In this document: positions 1 to 10,593 of the stretch, piece after piece
Layout: every line of letters starts with the position of its first letter
Position numbering within the stretch: position 1 is the stretch's first letter
Assembly: GCA_029204225.1 (NCBI GenBank)
Contig: CM055100.1
Coordinates: forward strand, 61,563,472-61,627,471
From: Diphasiastrum complanatum
Taxonomy: Eukaryota > Streptophyta > Lycopodiopsida > Lycopodiales > Lycopodiaceae
Direction of reading: 5' to 3'
Length of the DNA: 64,000 nucleotides
Program-made: the position numbers and the translations under genes
Notes under the pieces: generated by a model
Told to the model about the DNA's origin: nothing
Database searches by the model: none
Seen by the model: only the letters and a program-made list of their open reading frames with translations

Positions 1-204
1 GGCTGAGGAGTACATACGATCAGGTCTTTAAGAGTGGCTTCACCTCTAGGCAACCACCTACAGAGAGAGGGCCTGTTCCTCAATGAAGAAGGAGAAAACA
101 GACCAAGCCCACCAGGCCTGCCAAGCAAAGGGTCGTAGTCAACAAATCACCATCCCCCCTCATATCTCTCGTCCTTTGGTTGGACCATCACACCAGTTTG
201 CACA
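1..204 (+). other. Upstream stretch of the Ulp1-like gene, no clear gene
   Basis: One frame from base 3 reads through a basic, proline-rich, low-complexity stretch with a TGA near base 93. It could be a decayed upstream exon of the Ulp1-like gene that follows, but no splice sites or domain support this. Nothing else is visible here. Confidence 0.25.
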
Positions 205-1361
205 ATGCGTTCTTCTCCTCCCGCCACCCCTAACTATTCAAGTAGTTCCTCTTCTATTCCCTCCATTCCATCCCACAATAACGAGGATATGACCTCTACT
301 GTAGATAAAATGATATCGGATCTAGATATAACTTTAATAGGTGATTTTTATAAGGATCTTTGTGTAAGATTTTCTGTTGATCTGAAAGATTCATTTTTGG
401 ATTCTAAGAGGTATATAGTTTTTGACAAGTATGTTGCCAAAGAGATTGATAAGCTAGGAGGTCAATTTTATTTTTGTCTAAGTTCAATTAATTATTTAAA
501 TCACATAGATAAAGACTTTTGTGATGCCTTGAAGGAGAAGATATATCAGATCCAGTTGTGGAGGGTGGTTTGATGTATTTTGTAAATAGATGTAAATGCG
601 ATGATACTAAGGACATTGGAGCTGTGCTATCCTTTTTTGCACATAGCCTTCATAGTCCAACTAAGGCGGCGAAGTATCTTCTCCATACAACCTTGGAGAC
701 CACTGGTCTTTATTATTCCATACTGCCAAAAGTAAGTGATTACATAGAATATATTCAGGTCACATATTGCATATAATCTCCCTTAGGAAGATTCAGATGG
801 GATCATTAATCCCGTCCTTTTAAATATGAATTCCTTGAAGTCTACCCATGCCGAAATGGACATGATGTACAGCAGAATGTTGCCATTTTTGCCAAGGCTG
901 GATGGGGCCACTGTAAATAGCCACCTGGAGATTGTTGATGCAGAAGTAAGTATTTCTCATCTAGTATCTGATAGGTAATATGATGTGTTTTTTTCAGAGT
1001 GCACAACTAATTTATTATACGTTTTTTGATTGAAGTCAACTCGGCAAGATGATGGACATAGCTGTGGATGGTTCTCCATCCGCAATATACAGGACTTCTT
1101 AAAGTGGTACATCATAGTGAATTTCCTAACTAAGTTATTTTCGATTTGGCTTTTGATAGGTCAATTGACTCGGTTCTTTTGGATTTGCAGTATAAATGTC
1201 GAGCATTTACAATGAATGAGATATATGAGTTTCGTCAACAGATGTTGGTGAACTTATTATCTCATGCAACACCCAGTCCAGCTGCAAAAATGGGAGGCCA
1301 ATCAAGTCCACAGCTGACACTAGTGCAGGGTGGAGATAATCCATATTACTTTGAGCTGTAA
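205..1361 (+). pseudogene. Ulp1/SENP-like (C48) cysteine protease gene, four exons, frame-shifted 5' end
   Basis: The proposed exons are 205-731, 787-945, 1036-1106 and 1160-1361. Each junction has GT-AG borders and keeps the reading frame (donors at 732, 946 and 1107; TG|G completes a Trp codon across the last intron). The third exon carries the signature QDDGHSCGWF, which matches the Gln...Cys-Gly active-site segment of Ulp1-type deSUMOylating proteases; the Cys is the nucleophile of that family. In exon 2 the place where the family usually has an Asp-Ser-Leu turn reads MNSL, so the catalytic Asp looks replaced by Asn. The conserved His was not located. The last exon ends in a helical block (about 67 codons) and a TAA. 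The reading frame changes between about 535 and 557, so the 5' part is either damaged or has a missed intron. Plant MULE and CACTA elements often carry Ulp1-like genes (for example Kaonashi MULEs), so this may be transposon cargo rather than a host gene. Function is inferred from the motif only. Confidence 0.6.
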
Positions 1362-1550
1362 ATAATAGATTAAATAGAGATATACATTTTTGATGTAATG
1401 CCCTGTGAATAATTATGGGCATATAGAAAGATAAAGACAATGGAAAAACAGCATCCATTGTTATATACAGGATGCACATGTACATTCTCTGGAAAATGAG
1501 AAATATATTGATATTTATGAGAGCTTTTACAAATCTTGTATCATGATTGC

Positions 1551-2250
1551 TCTATTATCTGAACAATTCCACCCAAATCTTTGCATTTGATTTTCTCTTC
1601 ATGTCTTTTACGTATCTGCACAAACATACATTAATCAAATTACAGTTAGTGATCCAAATATTGATAAAAAGGATAATGAATACAAATTAATACACAAATT
1701 CATAGATTTCACATACCAATGTTCCATCCAATATAAAGCTGAAATATTCGGGGATATCTTGTTGTAAAAGTGTCAATTCCATTCTAATGTAGAATAAGGT
1801 CCAGTCCTGCTCAACCTCAATACTAGTAAGTAACTCCCCATTTGCCATGATATCAATGCATATACGATCAGTGTGTCCAATGCTATCTAGATCTTGATCT
1901 AATGGGGCCCAAGTACCATTGTGTTCTTTCCATGTCTGATAATGAAAGACCATACTAAGCATTTGTTTCTCTATACTGTATCTAAATGATATGGATGGAT
2001 GTTTGATTCTACAAGAAATATCTGCAGTGGATCTTATATCCCAACCTTTGTCCATGAATTTGAATAAAAAATCATCTAATAGATTTTTGCAAACAAACAA
2101 TGTGGGAATTGATGCACCTCCATGTTTGAAAAAGGGCTGACAAACAATGACATTGGAACAAACCAGCTTAAGTGCACATTTCTTGATCCAGTACTAGTTT
2201 TGAGTGACTTTTGTACATCATTATATAGCTTGGAACAAAAACATTTTATT
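1551..2250 (-). pseudogene. Unknown gene family X, copy X1 (C-terminal half)
   Basis: I do not recognise this protein. It aligns along its length with the C-terminal half of copy X3 (23467-24790). Shared blocks include TLFVCK, a DI-CRIK segment, a FRY-I--QMLS segment, LDQDL, and a C-terminal block with IEVE, W-L-YIR-EL and F--I--G-L. That last block has the pattern of a ubiquitin-like fold, a judgement made on pattern only. The exon ends at 1717 with a GTATGT donor. The next exon (1615-1551) starts after a TGCAG acceptor and encodes IRKRHEEKIKCKDLGGIVQ before a TGA; X3 has the same intron at the same place and phase. The frame changes near 2105-2115, so the copy is broken. It lies tail to tail with the Ulp1-like gene, about 190 bp away. 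Confidence 0.6.
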
Positions 2251-2654
2251 ATATTGTTGTTGACTGCAATCTACCACATGTTATCTTGAAAACTAAGTAG
2301 AGGTATACACTCTAGCTTTCCCATTCCTCCACTTCTGTCTGAAATATTAGCTATTTTCTTGCTTTTTAGAGTAGTTTTAGGTAGATTTTTGGGAGTTTAG
2401 AGTTAGTTTTCTGTATTTTTTTTGTGTTTGGACTGTTCACAGCTAGCGGAAGAGGTGTGAGAGGGTAGAGGAGGCCTTGAACAGCCTCGAAGGGCTTGAA
2501 ACCCAAACCAACCAGCCAAAAAAATCCAAAAAACACACCAATCTGTATTTTGGAGGGAAAAAGAGTCCAAAATCTCATCAGATTTTTATATTTCCAGAAT
2601 CAATGAGAATTAACTCTTGCATGACTGGCAGCAGCTCTAGGGTACTGTCCCAGA
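2251..2654. other. No gene seen
   Basis: AT-rich, with short runs of T and A. It separates copy X1 from the repeat-rich leader of the gypsy remnant and may contain its 5' edge. No LTR border was identified. Confidence 0.4.
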
Positions 2655-3420
2655 CCTGCATAGAAGCCTGCGAGGGTTAGTTCATAGCAAATTGTAAAAA
2701 TTAGAAAAAAATCATAAAAATTTCAAAAAACCCTTGAAAAAATTCAAATCTTCATAAGAACTCTCGCAGAGCCCTCTGAAGTTCCATCTTAGTGAGACCA
2801 AGACATAGAGAAACTTGCAAGAGTTAGTTTGATGTCTAAGTGTCTGTGCGAGAGTTCTCAGTGAAAAAAAAGTGGGAAAGTACCAGTGAACCCTCGCAGA
2901 CAGCAAAATTTTCAGTTCCAGTGGTCAAGAACTCTCATAGAGGATTCTGAAGTTCCATCTCAGTGAGACAAAGACACAGAAGAGCTTGCGAGAGTTAGTC
3001 TGATTCCAATGAGCAAAAAATTAGATTTAAGTGCAAAAAACTCACTAAAAAGTGAAGATCCAGCAAATCCTTCTAGTAAGAACTCTCATAGACCCTCTCA
3101 ATTGATTCAGAATGTCAATTTACATCAGTGATGAAGCCTGCAAGAGTTAGTGTGAAGATTTGGTGAAGATCAAGCCAAGAAAGTGGTTTGGACCCTCGCA
3201 GACAGTGAAATTTTCACTTCTTGTGAGAGTTAACTCTTGCAGAGAATTCTATAGTGAGATCTGACCCAGATCCAGCTACTGTGAGCCTTGCGAGAGTTAC
3301 TTCCCAGAGATCTGAAAGATATCAAGTGTTTTACCTGCAAAATATCTAAAGAACCCTTGCACAGCCAACCCTCACACAAGAGAACTCTCATAGACTAGAT
3401 CAGTGGAAAGATCTGCATCA
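2655..3420 (+). repeat. Degenerate repeat of AACTCTCGCAGA and TTGCGAGAGTTA motifs
   Basis: Two short motifs that are inverses of each other alternate through this stretch. AACTCTYGCAGA-like forms occur near 2757, 2930, 3080, 3230 and 3380. GCGAGAGTTA-like forms occur near 2665, 2815, 2987, 3142 and 3290. They form loose units of roughly 120-160 bp that also share a block reading GAAGTTCCATCTYAGTGAGA (2779 and 2950). Adjacent inverted motifs could fold into hairpins. The position just upstream of the gag gene suggests this is the LTR or leader of the gypsy element. Confidence 0.6.
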
Positions 3421-3675
3421 GATACAGCTACTGTCAAAATCTCAGGTCAATCAGTGTAAGGAGTGAAAAGTTATCAAGAAAAAACCACCGTAAAGGGCCT
3501 AAAATTCACTTCCAGCCTATCAGATTGATCAGATCCTTAGAGATCCAGACTGTATCCTACTGTATAAGCAAGATCCAATCACTGTGGAACCCACCATCGG
3601 ATGAATCTAAGATCGGGATGATCAATAGCACGAAGGATAGCAAATCAAGCACCACACCTTTCCAGATTAGCAACT

Positions 3676-4395
3676 GTGCAACAAGAGGCAGAACCGGAAC
3701 CAGCACCAATGGATCTAATGGGCCAACCCGTACCTGTCACTCTCTTGCAAGCAGTCCGGAGAGCACCACAGATGGAAATACCAAAATACGACGGATTATC
3801 AAATCCCATCCGATTCCTCCAGATCTACGAGCAAGCTTGTGAAATCTATGATGAACGGACACCTGCGGAGAAGTTGATGCTATTCCCTATGTCCTTACTG
3901 GAAGTGGCTCAGGATTGGTTTTTTAACCTGTCAGAGGAAAAAAAATCCACCTGGAAAGCAGTTAAGGTGGCTCTCATTACGCGCTTTAAACCAAGAAAGT
4001 TCCTGGAAGACCCATTTCTCCTGCTGAGCAAAGTCAAGATGGGAAAACGAGAAAGGGTCAGGGACTATATTGAGCGGGTCAAACACTTACGATCCGAGTG
4101 TAGTGCAGCCCTAACTCCTGATCACGCGGTGATCATGTGATTCCTAGCCGGACTACCACGAAGCATCAGAAGAGAACTGAAATGATGGGAACAGTATGCT
4201 ACTCTGCAAGAAGCTATGGAAGATGTCATCAAGGAGGAGGATGAGGGATCTGACGACGAATATTCATCCACCCATACTCCTACTCCCTCAATCGCATCAT
4301 CATCATCAAACGCATCTGCTCTATCCAGAGAACTGCTATTGGAGCAAATCAAAATTACACAAATAGCAGATGGAGCAACTTACGACGCAGTTTGA
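3676..4395 (+). pseudogene. gypsy gag (capsid) fragment
   Basis: This encodes the structural capsid region that packages the element's RNA in the cytoplasm. The block PKYDG, followed by W and F spaced along a helical region (QDWFFNL, RFKPRKF, a KMG-RERVRDYIERVKHL stretch), is the usual plant gypsy gag pattern. Two in-frame TGA codons (4138-4140 and 4180-4182) interrupt it; both would be CGA if a C-to-T change is reversed. The frame ends at a TGA at 4393-4395, and the downstream zinc fingers lie in a different frame. The first usable start may lie upstream of 3676. It is non-functional as it stands. Confidence 0.75.
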
Positions 4396-4399
4396 CCAG

Positions 4400-5275
4400 A
4401 AACTGAAAGCCTTATAAGGAGCTGTAGCAGTAACGCCACATCAACCGGAACCAAACCAACTACAGTATCCAAGACGGGAGAATGTATGGTGTTCAGTGTG
4501 CACGCAAAACCATACAGCGAACGAGTGTCCAATCCTAAAGCAAAATCTGAGACTGACACATAGATTTTGCCATCTGTGCAATGCAAAATTGCACGATACG
4601 GCATTTTGTCCGTTTAATCCCCGGATTGTTCAATAGAAGAGAATTCCTTATCAGACTTCTTATCCTTACCATCAAGGGGCACCCAACGTGGCACCAAGGT
4701 AGGGTGCACCAAATCAACCACAGTGTATGGCCTTACCTACTCCACCAGGGCCAGCCAATCAACAAATGGCCCATGTAAACCTGACAGTAGCAGAACCAGA
4801 GATGCAAATGCCACCTCAACCTGAGCAGCAACAATGGTATGGACCAAATGAGGATCTTGCCATAAATGAATATGTTGCAGCCTATGCAGCTCAAACTCAA
4901 CAACAAGGCGGAAGAAACTACGACTGCTACGGATGCGGCAAAGGACACAAAATTTCAAAATGTCTCTACAAGGGACAATATACATCCTTCCGCCGAGAAT
5001 GCCGTTATGGACATTGTTACAAAAATTGTCCATTTAAACTTGGAACCAGTGCACCTCTTAGCCTCATTGCCATACAGAACCCAACAGTTTTAGCAGGGAT
5101 GCCATCGGAAGGACGACAATTCCACACTCCTATGTTAGTTGTTACGCGAACACAGAAGAGGAAGGAAGTGGCTCCCTCACCACCACCATCGGTCACTGAC
5201 GACCATCCCTCAACTTCAGAGCCATATCCGAATGTGAGGGAAGGAAGAAGACAGTACCAGAAAATAAGACACTAG
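4400..5275 (+). pseudogene. gypsy nucleocapsid region with several zinc knuckles
   Basis: One frame contains at least three Cys-His zinc-knuckle motifs: CSVCTQNHTANEC at 4490-4528, CHLCNAKLHDTAFC at 4568-4609, and CYGCGKGHKISKC at 4925-4963. A fourth Cys cluster (CRYGHCYKNC) lies near 5011. Such motifs bind the element's RNA. A glutamine- and proline-rich linker separates the pairs. In-frame stops, including TAG near 4636 and TAG at 5273-5275, break the frame. Most plant gypsy gags have one or two knuckles, so four clusters is unusual. Confidence 0.65.
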
Positions 5276-5962
5276 GTACAGAAAGCACAAGCGGAGGAAA
5301 AAGAGCAAGAAAGAGATAATCCTGCGGAACCTCCAGTTGGCATCAAACAAAAACTGCAAACAGGCTCACTGCTGCGCATTGATCAGAATGATCGGTTGCA
5401 TGAACATGAACCACCTTTTTACATGGTGGAGCCCAAGGAACCACGCATTAAAAGGCTCGTACTTTTACTATCAAGCTGTGTTAGTTTACCACTCGGAGAA
5501 CTACTGCGGATTGCACCACAAGCGAAAAGCCTTCTAGATGAATGGGCCAAAGCGGATGAAGATAGAGTAGCGCCTGAGCCCACATATTGTACGGGCTATG
5601 AAGAAACAAGTAACGTCCTCCACATTGGAGCAGCATGGGAAAGTGAGGAACACAACATCACTTTGTCAATCAAACACAAGAGATACGAGGACGAGGCGAC
5701 AGTGGTAGATGGAGGATCAGGTGTCAATTCAATCTCCACTACTTTGTATGAAAAATGGGGTCTACAAGGATTGAAGCCAGCAAGATTCGCCATCAAACTA
5801 GCAGATCAATCCTGTGTGAAACCAAAAGGTGTAGTTGCCGATATCCCTATAAAGATAGCGGGCAAGCAGTTTGTGATTACTTTTGTAGTCATGGATATAC
5901 CTGAATCTCCATCTGCACACTGTGTTTTACTGGGAAGACCATGGGTGAGGACGCGCAAGTAG
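5276..5962 (+). pseudogene. gypsy retropepsin (aspartic protease) region
   Basis: This lies in the same frame as the zinc knuckles upstream. The likely active-site loop is VVDGGSGVNSIS near 5701-5740, where most relatives have Asp-Ser/Thr-Gly-Ala; the catalytic Asp is kept but the next residues are altered. A flap-like region follows, and the domain ends in CVLLGRPWVR at about 5920-5955, the usual C-terminal segment of gypsy proteases. The enzyme would process the element's polyprotein inside virus-like particles. A stop at 5960-5962 ends this frame and the reading continues in another frame from about 5941. Confidence 0.75.
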
Positions 5963-6741
5963 TACACAACTGGGGTATGGGAAAACTCACCTTCGAGAAC
6001 AGAGAGCAGGCTGTAAGGGTTGATCCAACCACATGGGCGGTGAAACCTATTGCACCCAAAGCTGATGACAGATCATCCACGACAAATCACACGATTGATC
6101 GCCCAAGGGCAGCCAAGGGGGGCTATCATTCAGAGACAGATGTCGTGATATGGATGGATGCATTAGCAACTATTGACTGTCAGGCATGTCAATATGAATC
6201 AGATCCAATACCTAGTACATCTTCACCCAAGTATTACACTATGGATACACCCATCACATTTGGGTTGAATATGATAAACATAGCATGGCTGTCAGTGGAA
6301 CCTATTGAGAACCCAGTGGACAATGATTTGGTCCCTTGGCAACATGCTCTAACTTATAATAAAGAGATTGAGCTGATTGATGAACAGGTCCTACACCACA
6401 TGGACCCAGATTGTTACGGAATCAGAAAAGTACTAGATCAACCACCGCAAAAGTCTGCTATGGCGAAGGTCTCAAGGATCGATCCACCCAAGGCACCTAC
6501 GAATAAGAAGAATCAATTGAAACAACGCTACAACTAGGTGATCCGTTGGAGTGATCTACCTGATGAGGCGATAACTATAGTGGATGTGGATATTCGCAAC
6601 CATGAGGCGAATGCCACGGCAGTCCCGATGAAGGACAACAAGGACGAATCCACCAAGATGACAAAAAAGAGCAAAAACAAAGTATTGGAGTCCTTGAAGT
6701 CAATCAAGTTGGACTCAAATATAGCATCATCTTCTACATAG
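5941..6741 (+). pseudogene. gypsy protease-to-RT spacer
   Basis: An open frame broken only by a TAG at 6535-6537. It begins with a VVHNWGMGKLTF segment that normally follows the LLGRPW end of gypsy proteases, then becomes a charged, poorly conserved linker rich in Lys, Asp and Thr. No domain is recognised in the linker. It links protease and reverse transcriptase in the polyprotein. Confidence 0.55.
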
Positions 6742-6935
6742 GTGACAAAAAATCAAAAAATGACCAGTTGGGCTAAGATCAATATGCTGAAAGAGGAATC
6801 TCGACGGGCGCCAGTTCACGAGATGCCTGAGACTTTCAAGAACTATACCTTGGACGACATGGTAATCATGATGTTGTAAGCCCAGAGAGAACTTGATCAA
6901 AGTCAGGCACCAGCGGAACAAGTCTTCAAGGACCT

Positions 6936-7361
6936 GTGCGAACACAGTCGATGAACCTTGCCGAGCCAGGTGAAGAAGAAAAGATAGTACATGTGGGAGA
7001 GCAGTTAACACCCACACAGTTCAAGAGACTACGATCATTGTTGGTGGAGTATAAAGACTGTTTTGCCTGGAGTTATAGTGATCTTAAGGGCATTCCACCA
7101 ATAGTAGTCCAACACACCATACCCTTGGTGGATGGAGCGGTCCCCAAGGTAAGCCATTACTACCGTTGCAACCCAAATTATACAAAACTGATCAAGAGGG
7201 AGTTGCAAAAACTGATGGATGTAGATTTCATCTATGAAATTGAGTATACGGAATGGGTATCACCGATAGTTATAGTACCCAAGAAGAACGGCAAAATGTG
7301 GCCCATTACAAGAGTTCTCAAACTTAGAAGGGCCGTTTGTTGTGGCCCAATCGATTCTTGA
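6936..7361 (+). pseudogene. gypsy reverse transcriptase, N-terminal part only
   Basis: The frame carries FAWSYSDLKGIPPIVVQH, then a Y-R-NP-Y block, KRELQKLMD and WVSPIVIVPKKNGKMW. These are the conserved segments leading into the fingers and palm of gypsy reverse transcriptase. After this the similarity stops: the VDFRKLN block and the catalytic YxDD are absent, and the frame ends at 7361. It was truncated by deletion or by insertion of other DNA. Enzyme activity is impossible from this piece. Confidence 0.8.
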
Positions 7362-7604
7362 CATAGTGGCTTCTATGTAACATAACTCGCCTGACTCGGA
7401 AAACACAATTCATGTTTGGGCAAATTTGAATTTTCGGTTCGGTAGATTGGAAGCATACTATTGGCTGGCATGTGCGACAACTGGTTGACTAAACTGCTTG
7501 GGCTAACCTCAAGTTAAAATTATCTTGGGACTCACAAATAGGTTTGGCACCTATTATACTCTGGACTCTCATATTGACAAGTTCAAACGTGAACTCTTCA
7601 AGCT

Positions 7605-8150
7605 ATGGCGATGAGAAGAAGACCGAGATCCTTGATATGCTCTACAATTTTTTATAATGAGAGGGAAGACGATGGCACATGGATTGCTCGTATTGGGTAT
7701 TGATGCATCCATCGGCGAGAGGGGCTTTTCGCCAAAAGAAAAAGGCCAAGTATACATATAGATCTTATTGGAAAGGGCGGATTATTGATTTCAAAGTTTC
7801 TTCAGGAGGACAAACCATTTCAGAGGTGCTTATTCAACATGTTTATATGCATTCGGAACTTAATGTGGAGGCTGTAAATCCACATGACTTTTGAAAGTGT
7901 AATTGTAAGTATCTTAATTTTTTGGGTTTCTTGTCATTTTTAAAACGTATTCGTATATATGAATCGGAGCTTATTATGATTTCGTATTGCAGATCTATAT
8001 CCTTCAAATATACATGAATGGGAACCTGTGGCATCTCTTTCAGGTATTATAGATGTCATCCATTCAGAAATTGACAAATTGCAATACAAAGGATGAACGG
8101 CAAAAGAACTTGCAGATTCTGGAACAACAAGGGTTAGATCACTGGATAGG
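7605..8150 (+). pseudogene. Unknown gene family X, copy X2 (N-terminal half)
   Basis: The start at 7605 gives MAMRRRPRS, matching MPRRPRS at the start of X3. Similarity continues through an acidic NEREDDGTW block, YWVLMHPSARGAFR, KYTYRSYWKGR, and SEVLIQHVYMHSELN. A frame change lies near 7690-7700. A GTAAGT donor at 7905 and a TTTCAG acceptor ending at 8043 match the first intron of X3, and both copies share TGTAATTGTAAGT at the donor. The next exon begins with a DVIHSEIDKLQYKG block, has a TGA where X3 has an Arg codon (C-to-T change), and continues to KELADSG, after which similarity is lost near 8140. The product is not recognised. The segment covers the half of the gene that X1 lacks. Confidence 0.6.
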
Positions 8151-8892
8151 TACCTAACTTTGCATAGATGCTATTTTTACTTTCTCCCTTAACTCTACTC
8201 ACCACTAACACTACTCTCCCTTAACTCTACTCCTCTACACTAGCATTCATCATGATTGTAGGTAAAAGGAAGGGGGTGATTAGAAAAGATGGAGGGAAAA
8301 GAAGATAGAAGAGAGAGATAGAGGGAGGGTGGACATTAGCTCAAATGCACATTATACTTGCTAAAGGAGAAACATAAACTAACGAAACCAAAATGCATGA
8401 ACTTGAAAGCAATTGAAAACAACAAGAGCAATAACAAGCATTGAATTGCAAATGAGGATGCTTCTCTTCCAAAATTGGTAGAGTTTCCTCCTTCTCATTA
8501 GGCATAAAAATAGTGTACAAATGTGGCCTTTTTTGAAATGGGGAAGGCCCTTGCCCCTCAATCCTATTGGCTAATATTCACAATGATCCTATCCATTCAT
8601 CTTGGACCCAACTTGATACAAGGGTCCACAAAAAGTACATTGGTAATCACAAGATTCATGTGAGTCCCAATTTGGACCCAACTCTAAAAAGTGATCTCTA
8701 AGTTTAAAAATGACTTTGGGCCTCTAGTTCTATTTTAACTCCAAGGCCCAAGTCAGGTTTATTTTATTTACATCTTTACTTGCGTGCTCATTGGGCCATG
8801 GGCTTACGTGCGCATGATGCCATGCCCTCGCAACGATGATTTTATTTATTTACACTTTGTTGGGAATTTATTTATTTACACTTTGTTGGGAA
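8151..8892. other. No gene; short tandem repeats
   Basis: A 17-bp block TCCCTTAACTCTACTC is repeated near 8185 and 8218. A perfect 26-bp tandem duplication (TTTATTTATTTACACTTTGT then TGGGAA) occupies 8841-8866 and 8867-8892, at the truncated end of copia element B. Otherwise the stretch is AT-rich without coding signs. Confidence 0.55.
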
Positions 8893-9694
8893 TACCCCCA
8901 ACAACAGATATACCCAGACGTGGACTTTCTGGTATCAACGTCTCATGCCCAATCAGAATCTGTATAGGTAACAAGTGTAAGTGCAACATTTGTATTTCCG
9001 TTATAGTGCAAAGCATAGTGCCTCGTCGCTTGAATGTACCTCATCAATCATTGCAGAGCCTTCCAATGTTGTAGGCTTGGACATATATTGCGACAATGTG
9101 CTTAATGTATAAGCTAGATCAAAATGTGTGCAGATCATAGAGTACATTATCGATCCGATGACGGACTGATAAAGATATTTTCTCATCTCCTTCCATTCTG
9201 CATCAATTTTGGGGCACGTGTCTTTTGATAGCTTGGATCTTGGATCCATTGGTGTGTCTATCAGCTTACAGTCCTCCATGCCATATCTGCGAAGTACATT
9301 GTTCAGATATGCTTCCTGGCTTACAGTAATCCTTCTGCTTGGTGCAATCTCTAGTGATCTCCATACCAAGTAAGTAATGAACTGCCCCTCGTGCTGCAAC
9401 AAAAAGTGATTGATTTGTTCATACCAGGCCCTAGGAGCTTGCTTGAGGCCAGAAAGTCCTTCTGCAATTTAAATGCTCTTGGCCTTGAGGGACATAATCT
9501 TCTGGTTGATAAATGAAAATATCTTCTTGTATGTATCCATGAAGGAATGCTATCTGGATGTCCATTTGATGAATGTCCAGATCCTTTGCAATAGCTATAG
9601 CCAGTAAAGTTTGAATAGATTGATGCTTTAACACTGGACTGAAGGTGTCAGTGTAATTTATTCCATAAACTTGTTCATAACCTTTAACCACCAA
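8893..9694 (-). pseudogene. copia B reverse transcriptase and partial RNase H
   Basis: The first part reads VKGYEQVYGINYTDTFSPV and MDIQIAFLHGY, the standard copia reverse transcriptase opening. At about 9402-9431 it jumps to a segment with TVSQEAYLNNVLRRYGMEDC and IDTPMDP, so the catalytic YVDD region is deleted. Past 9000 a TYTDSDWA block followed by DVDTRKSTSGYIC marks the start of RNase H, which ends near 8893 beside a 26-bp tandem duplication. Confidence 0.8.
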
Positions 9695-10230
9695 TCAAGC
9701 TTTCCATTTGGATGTAGATCCATCTGGCTTGATCTTTTGTTTGAAGATCCAATTAGTGTCAATATGTTTTATACAATCTGCCATTTCATCAGACACGTAC
9801 TCTCCCCCTAAATCAGACTGTAGGGTCTTGATCTTCTGACCAGTTTGAGTCTCAACAAATTGTTTGAATTTCTTAAAGCAGTTAAGAGCCTCAGACTTGT
9901 TCTTTATGAACATAGTTTTGGTAAATCGGGAGAAGTCATCAATAAATGGAAGAAATATAAGACTTGTCCCAAAGAGGGCATGCTCATAGGACCACACAGA
10001 TCACTATGGATTAATCCAAGAATGGACTTAGCTTTTTTGGCTTGTCCATTAGGAAATTTAATTCTAGGTTGTTTTCCTAGTAAGCAATTTTCACGAATAG
10101 TCTGATTTCTACTAGGGATAACAATAATATTCATATCCTTGACCAAGCTATTATGATGCATATACAAGATCGACCTCATGTTTAAATGACCTGATCTTTG
10201 ATGCCAAACATGAGCATTAGAATTACTCAC
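9695..10230 (-). pseudogene. copia B integrase core, fused to RT start by deletion
   Basis: Contains WHQRSGHLN (zinc-binding His region), LIHSDLCGPM with the first catalytic Asp, then after a frame shift near 9950-9990 a FIDDFSRF block and the LQSDLGGEYVSDEM segment carrying the second Asp. Immediately after this the frame switches to the NWIFKQKIKPDGS opening of reverse transcriptase, so the rest of integrase is deleted. A stop at 9695 interrupts the junction with the following frame. Confidence 0.75.
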
Positions 10231-10245
10231 AGAAGTAGTAAATGC

Positions 10246-10593
10246 CTATTCATGACTCAAGATATATAAATTTTCTTCTCTGTGTGCAGAGAGGACTTCA
10301 TTACAGTTCTTATCCAAAAAGGTACATTGTTTTGAATTGAACAAGGCTCTATAGTTTTGATCAATAAGCTTGTTGATTGACACTAATTTCTTTGTCAGTT
10401 TGGGTATGTACAATACATCCTTAAGCAAGGTTAATTCACCATTTGGAAGGTAGAGGCATATTGATCCTTTGCCTCCAATTTGCAGTGCACTTGAGTCGCC
10501 GAAGTAAACATACTTCAAATGTGCTAGTGTGAGATCTTCGAATAAGAATTTACATGGTGTCATGTGCTGAGAAGCACAGGAACTCCATGGCAT
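10246..10593 (-). pseudogene. copia B protease and GAG-pre-integrase, active site lost
   Basis: The protease segment reads SSCASQHMT where active relatives have Asp-Ser-Gly-Ala before SQHMT, so the catalytic Asp and the Gly are both changed. Downstream blocks VLYIPKLTKKLVSINKL and LYILS are the normal linker to the GAG-pre-integrase domain, which continues at 10230 with WHQRSGHLN. Confidence 0.75.

Larger units (their letters stand above)
2655..7361 (+). mobile_element. Ty3/gypsy LTR-retrotransposon remnant
   Basis: In order on the plus strand: repeat-rich leader, gag, several zinc knuckles, aspartic protease, a spacer region, and the first part of reverse transcriptase. The order and the protease and reverse-transcriptase sequences are those of plant Ty3/gypsy elements. 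The FAWSYSDLKGIPP segment before the reverse transcriptase and LLGRPW at the protease end are typical of plant Tat/Athila-like or related clades, but the clade is uncertain. The reverse transcriptase stops soon after its second conserved block and nothing of RNase H or integrase follows, so the 3' half is deleted. No LTR pair was identified. Confidence 0.8.
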
